Origin: Chloroflexota bacterium
GTDB lineage: Bacteria; Chloroflexota; Limnocylindria; QHBO01
Reading direction: 5' to 3'
NCBI GenBank assembly: GCA_024636135.1
Contig: JAGXHP010000132.1
Coordinates: 1 to 7,647 of the forward strand
Length of the DNA stretch: 7,647 bases
This document shows positions 4,919 through 7,647 of this stretch, one piece after another (position 1 is the first letter of the stretch; each line of letters opens with the position of its first letter). The notes under the pieces were generated by a model. That model was not told the origin of the DNA and made no database searches. It saw nothing but the letters and a program-made list of their open reading frames with translations. Both the position numbers and the translations under genes were made by a program.

Positions 4919-6894
4919 TTGCCCTTGAGCTCCCTGCGGCGCTCGACGTAGGCGGGAATGGAGATGATCGGCGGCCGGATCTCATCCCCGATCTCGCGAA
5001 CCTCGAGGTTGAACTGGTCCTTGCCGGTGTTGATCAGCTTCATGCCGCGTCCGACTTCGGTCAGCAGCTCGAGCCGATGGCGCTCCTCGAGCTTGCGGAT
5101 GGCGCCCTGGAGGATGACGTAAGCCATCTGCGACAGGTTCGGCAGCGGCTGGTTGCGGTGGATCCGCCGCTCGAGGTCGACCTGGCCAACGGCCGACAGG
5201 CCGGCATGGTCGAGGATGTCGATCAGGAGGCCGATCTCGACCGCGTAGCCGGTGAAGAACGGGAGCTGCTCGAGAAGCTCGCGTCGCCCCGCGTACTCGC
5301 CGGACAGCGGCTGGATCATCCCGGACAGCTCCGGGAAGAACAGGTTGATGAGCGGACGCGCCATGAGCTCGGTCACGCGACCGCCACCCTCGGCCTGGAG
5401 CGTGTCGCCCTGCTTGATCGGCCGCTGGTAGAAGCCCTTGACGTACTGGATCTTCGGCTCGGCCAACAGCGGGCCCAGCAGTCCGTACACGAAACGTGGC
5501 TGGATATTGCTGATATCGGTGTCGATCCAGGCAACGATGTCGCCGTCGAGCACGTGGAGGCTCTTCCACAGCGCCTCCCCCTTGCCGCGGTGCGTGCCGG
5601 TCTCGGGCAGGATCTCGCGGTGGCGGTGGACCGGGATCCCGAGGTCGGTCGCAATCTCCACGGTCCGGTCGTCGCTGTCCGAGTCGACGACCACGATCTG
5701 GTCAATGAGCGGGACGCGATCCATCAGCGCGTTCTTCACGCGCTTGATGACCGTCCCGACGGTCTTTTCCTCGTTGAGGGTCGGGAGGCCCACGCTGATC
5801 GTCAGCCCGAGGCGTTCCTTGTGTGCCAGGAGCTTGCGGATGTCGGAGAACTCGTGGGCATGGAAGCTGTTCTCGGCGAACCACTTGTCGACCACGATCG
5901 GAAGCGATCGGCTGCGCTCCACGAACGCATCGGCGTGCGCCAGCGTTCCCTCGCTGGCACGCAGCTCCTCGAAGGTCGCCAGCCCGACCGACTGCTTGGT
6001 CTTGACCACGATGACCGTCGGCTTGGCCTTGCTGGCCACGGACTCGGCGAGGGTCCCGAACAGGTAGCGGCCGTCAGGACTGGCGTTCGTCGGATGCGCC
6101 GATGCGCCCATCACCACCAGCTGGTGGTTCGCGGCCTCCTTGATGATGGCCTGTCGCACGGACGACGCCTCGCGGATGAGCCCGCTGGCGCGACGCGCCC
6201 CCGCGTGCTCTCGCACGAAGGCGTTGACCGCCACCTGCTCCCGCTCGATGGCTCGCTCGCCGATGCCCTTCGGGACCACGTGGAGGACGACGACCTTGGC
6301 TCCGAATCGCTTGGCGAGATCGCGGCTGATGCGCATCGCCAGCTCGGCATGCGGGCCGCCGCGCACGGGGACGAGGATGGACTCGACCTTATCGAGCCCC
6401 CGCTGCTTCACGACCGCGATGTCGCACGGCGACTCGCGGACCACCGCGTCGATCGTCGGGCTGAAGACGGGTCGGGGTTGCGAACGCTGTCCGGCCAGAG
6501 CCATCTCGGCCGCCTCGGCGTCGGCGCGCGCGGTCTGCGCGTGGGTCGGGGGTCCACCCCATCCGAAGATCACGAGGTCACTGGACTCCTCGCCCACGGC
6601 CTCGATGACGCCGTCGGCGGCATGCCGGCCGATGCGCACCATCGTGCGCAGCTCGACGCCCTCCTCGTCGCCCACGGCGAGGACGCGCTGCAGCAGCCGA
6701 CGCGAGGTCCGCGCCTGCGTTGCCCCCTCGCTGAGCGACACGCCCTCGGGCACCTCGACGATGCCGAGGACCGTGATCTCGGTTGGCCGGCCGTTCGCCA
6801 CGCCGGCGCCGATGCGCACGAGGTCGCGCGCCGTCCTGGGATTGGCCAGGGGCAGGAGGATGCGATATGGAGTCTTGCGCCGAGCGGCTGCCAT
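4915..6894 (-). CDS. gpgS: two universal stress protein domains fused to glucosyl-3-phosphoglycerate synthase (GT81)
   Basis: A 659-residue three-domain protein. Residues about 9-163 and 168-298 are two USP (UspA-like) domains. The second keeps a recognisable nucleotide-loop end (VVMGAS at 260-265, LFGT at 278-281, then PTVIVVK), with the usual G-x2-G part degenerate. Residues about 335-645 are a GT81 glucosyl-3-phosphoglycerate synthase, which joins glucose from an NDP-glucose to 3-phosphoglycerate, the first step to glucosylglycerate. Motifs seen are SVGLPTLNEEKTVG (367-380), VVVDSDSDDRT (401-411), GKGEALWKSL (437-446), the metal-binding WIDTDI (456-461), GGGRVTELMARPLI (503-516), QPLSGEYAGRRELLEQLPF (528-546) with GYAVEIGLLID (549-559), and RIHRNQPL (577-584). 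These match mycobacterial GpgS (about 324 residues), which lacks the USP part. The ATG overlaps the upstream stop codon in TGATG. A same-strand frame runs 198 codons further upstream but lies over the preceding gene. The USP role, sensing or regulation, is inferred. Confidence 0.92.
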   Translation of the reverse strand: MAAARRKTPYRILLPLANPRTARDLVRIGAGVANGRPTEITVLGIVEVPEGVSLSEGATQARTSRRLLQRVLAVGDEEGVELRTMVRIGRHAADGVIEAVGEESSDLVIFGWGGPPTHAQTARADAEAAEMALAGQRSQPRPVFSPTIDAVVRESPCDIAVVKQRGLDKVESILVPVRGGPHAELAMRISRDLAKRFGAKVVVLHVVPKGIGERAIEREQVAVNAFVREHAGARRASGLIREASSVRQAIIKEAANHQLVVMGASAHPTNASPDGRYLFGTLAESVASKAKPTVIVVKTKQSVGLATFEELRASEGTLAHADAFVERSRSLPIVVDKWFAENSFHAHEFSDIRKLLAHKERLGLTISVGLPTLNEEKTVGTVIKRVKNALMDRVPLIDQIVVVDSDSDDRTVEIATDLGIPVHRHREILPETGTHRGKGEALWKSLHVLDGDIVAWIDTDISNIQPRFVYGLLGPLLAEPKIQYVKGFYQRPIKQGDTLQAEGGGRVTELMARPLINLFFPELSGMIQPLSGEYAGRRELLEQLPFFTGYAVEIGLLIDILDHAGLSAVGQVDLERRIHRNQPLPNLSQMAYVILQGAIRKLEERHRLELLTEVGRGMKLINTGKDQFNLEVREIGDEIRPPIISIPAYVERRRELKGK

Positions 6895-7647
6895 CAGGCC
6901 GGCTCGCTCGCCGAGCGCATCTCCCGCCAGCGCGTCACGAGGTACGGCTTGAGCTCCTCGAACTGGCGCGCCTGGTCGTCGATGACGCGCTCCGCCTGGT
7001 CGGTCGTCATGTCGAGCGTCTCGCTGATGAACCCGGCGGTGCGGCCGAAGTAGAGCGGCGTGAGCGCGGCAAGAAGCTTCTCGCGATCGATTCCGGGGCG
7101 ATGGAAGGCAACCAGCGCATCGAAGAGGCAGCGGATCCAGAGCTCGGGAGTGAAGTGGAAGTCCGACGGCTCGGCCGGCAGGTCGAGCGCCATGACCCGC
7201 TCGAGCTGCTCGTCGCTCAGCATCTCCGCCCACACGTCGCGCTGGGTGAGCCGGGCCTGGTCGAAGTTGTCGACCAGCTTGGCGTGGTTGACGCTGATCT
7301 CCTCCGGAGCAACCACTCGCTCGAAGCCGTACTCGGGGATCTGGTGCGATCCCCGCACGCGGAGCCATCGGTCCTCGTAGTGGCCGGCCAGCCGGAACAG
7401 GGTGCCGACGACCTGGCGGAACATGGGCCCGAGATCGCTGGCCGGATCCTTGGCATCGTGGATCTTCGCGCCGAGCCGCGCCTGGCACACGGCAAAACCC
7501 TCGTTGATGGCCGAATGCGTCATCCAGATGTCGATCCCGAAGCGCGCGGTCAGCTCGTCGAAGGTGTCGAGCTCGAGATAGCGGCTCACGAGGTCGCCGG
7601 ACACTCCGAAGTCGCCGCCGATCGGCTGCCGAATGCGCGTCCCGTAC
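6894..7647 (-). CDS. GT-A glycosyltransferase, C-terminal part (cut by window edge)
   Basis: The reading frame stays open to the right edge, so 250 C-terminal residues are visible and the start lies outside. The first visible residues, YGTRIRQPIGGDFGVSGDL, continue directly into the rest; an internal GTG at 7604 is not the real start. Visible motifs are RQPIGGDFG (6-14), FGIDIWMTHSAINEGF (36-51) and GAKIHD (59-64). The order 'QP-GG(D/E)...GID/VEI...H' is shared by GT81 GpgS and GT78 mannosylglycerate synthases, where the His near the end helps bind the metal. The nucleotide-binding half and DxD lie outside the window. Residues about 65-250 are a helical C-terminal region ending in RWREMRSASEPA. 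The stop codon overlaps the next gene's ATG (TGATG). It is probably a transferase in the same glycosylglycerate pathway; the sugar donor and acceptor cannot be told from this fragment, and a generic GT2 enzyme is possible. Confidence 0.75.
   Translation of the reverse strand, partial: YGTRIRQPIGGDFGVSGDLVSRYLELDTFDELTARFGIDIWMTHSAINEGFAVCQARLGAKIHDAKDPASDLGPMFRQVVGTLFRLAGHYEDRWLRVRGSHQIPEYGFERVVAPEEISVNHAKLVDNFDQARLTQRDVWAEMLSDEQLERVMALDLPAEPSDFHFTPELWIRCLFDALVAFHRPGIDREKLLAALTPLYFGRTAGFISETLDMTTDQAERVIDDQARQFEELKPYLVTRWREMRSASEPA

Noticed and set aside
3689..4951. Long + strand open frames, 420 and 389 codons, over the glycerate kinase.
   Set aside because: Both are antisense shadows; the - strand frame holds every glycerate kinase motif.
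5077..7053. A 658-codon open frame on the + strand.
   Set aside because: It is antisense to the USP-GpgS gene, with no domain and an Arg/Asp/Leu-rich composition typical of a GC-rich shadow frame.
6895..7488. A 198-codon same-strand extension upstream of the USP-GpgS start.
   Set aside because: It lies in another frame over the partial glycosyltransferase, shows only low-complexity Arg/Ala/Pro-rich sequence, and the ATG at 6894 directly begins the USP fold.
1..7647. CRISPR array, insertion sequence, prophage or toxin-antitoxin pair.
   Set aside because: No regularly spaced direct repeats, transposase or integrase motifs, or paired small toxin-like genes were found; the window reads as ordinary chromosome.

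Overview
The window is GC-rich and densely packed, probably from a Chloroflexota-like bacterium (inferred from protein style, GC content and the mix of genes; no marker gene settles it). It reads as ordinary chromosome: no insertion sequence, phage gene or CRISPR array is visible. Two small genes lie on the + strand at the left. Everything from about 815 to the right edge is read from the - strand.

Left part (1-750, + strand): a 96-residue single-span membrane protein with a duplicated DWExQRxQQ motif in its tail, followed by two GC-rich hairpins. Next is a 91-residue stand-alone LuxR-type HTH protein whose GTG start sits 6 nt after a TACAAT box, so its mRNA is probably leaderless. A tRNA-Thr(CGT) gene on the - strand follows; its leader and trailer carry a perfect 9-bp inverted repeat.

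Middle (909-2868, - strand): an ECF sigma factor, a membrane-anchored putative anti-sigma factor overlapping it by 8 nt, and a signal-peptide protein with a C-terminal membrane anchor. The same bipartite element, GGAACC-N17-GTA with GCGGG just before GTA, lies upstream of both the sigma gene and the secreted-protein gene. This points to an autoregulated sigma factor with the secreted protein in its regulon.

Right part (2914-7647, - strand, in transcription order): the C-terminal 250 residues of a GT-A type glycosyltransferase cut by the window edge; a 659-residue protein joining two universal stress protein domains to a GT81 glucosyl-3-phosphoglycerate synthase; a glycerate 2-kinase; and endonuclease III. 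Junctions are tight (TGATG, a 4-nt GTGA overlap, a 10-nt gap), so this looks like one operon. The three metabolic genes suggest synthesis and turnover of a glycosylglycerate-type compatible solute or polysaccharide precursor, with the USP domains perhaps giving a stress or nucleotide input. The domain fusion and the paired ECF promoter motifs are the most unusual features.
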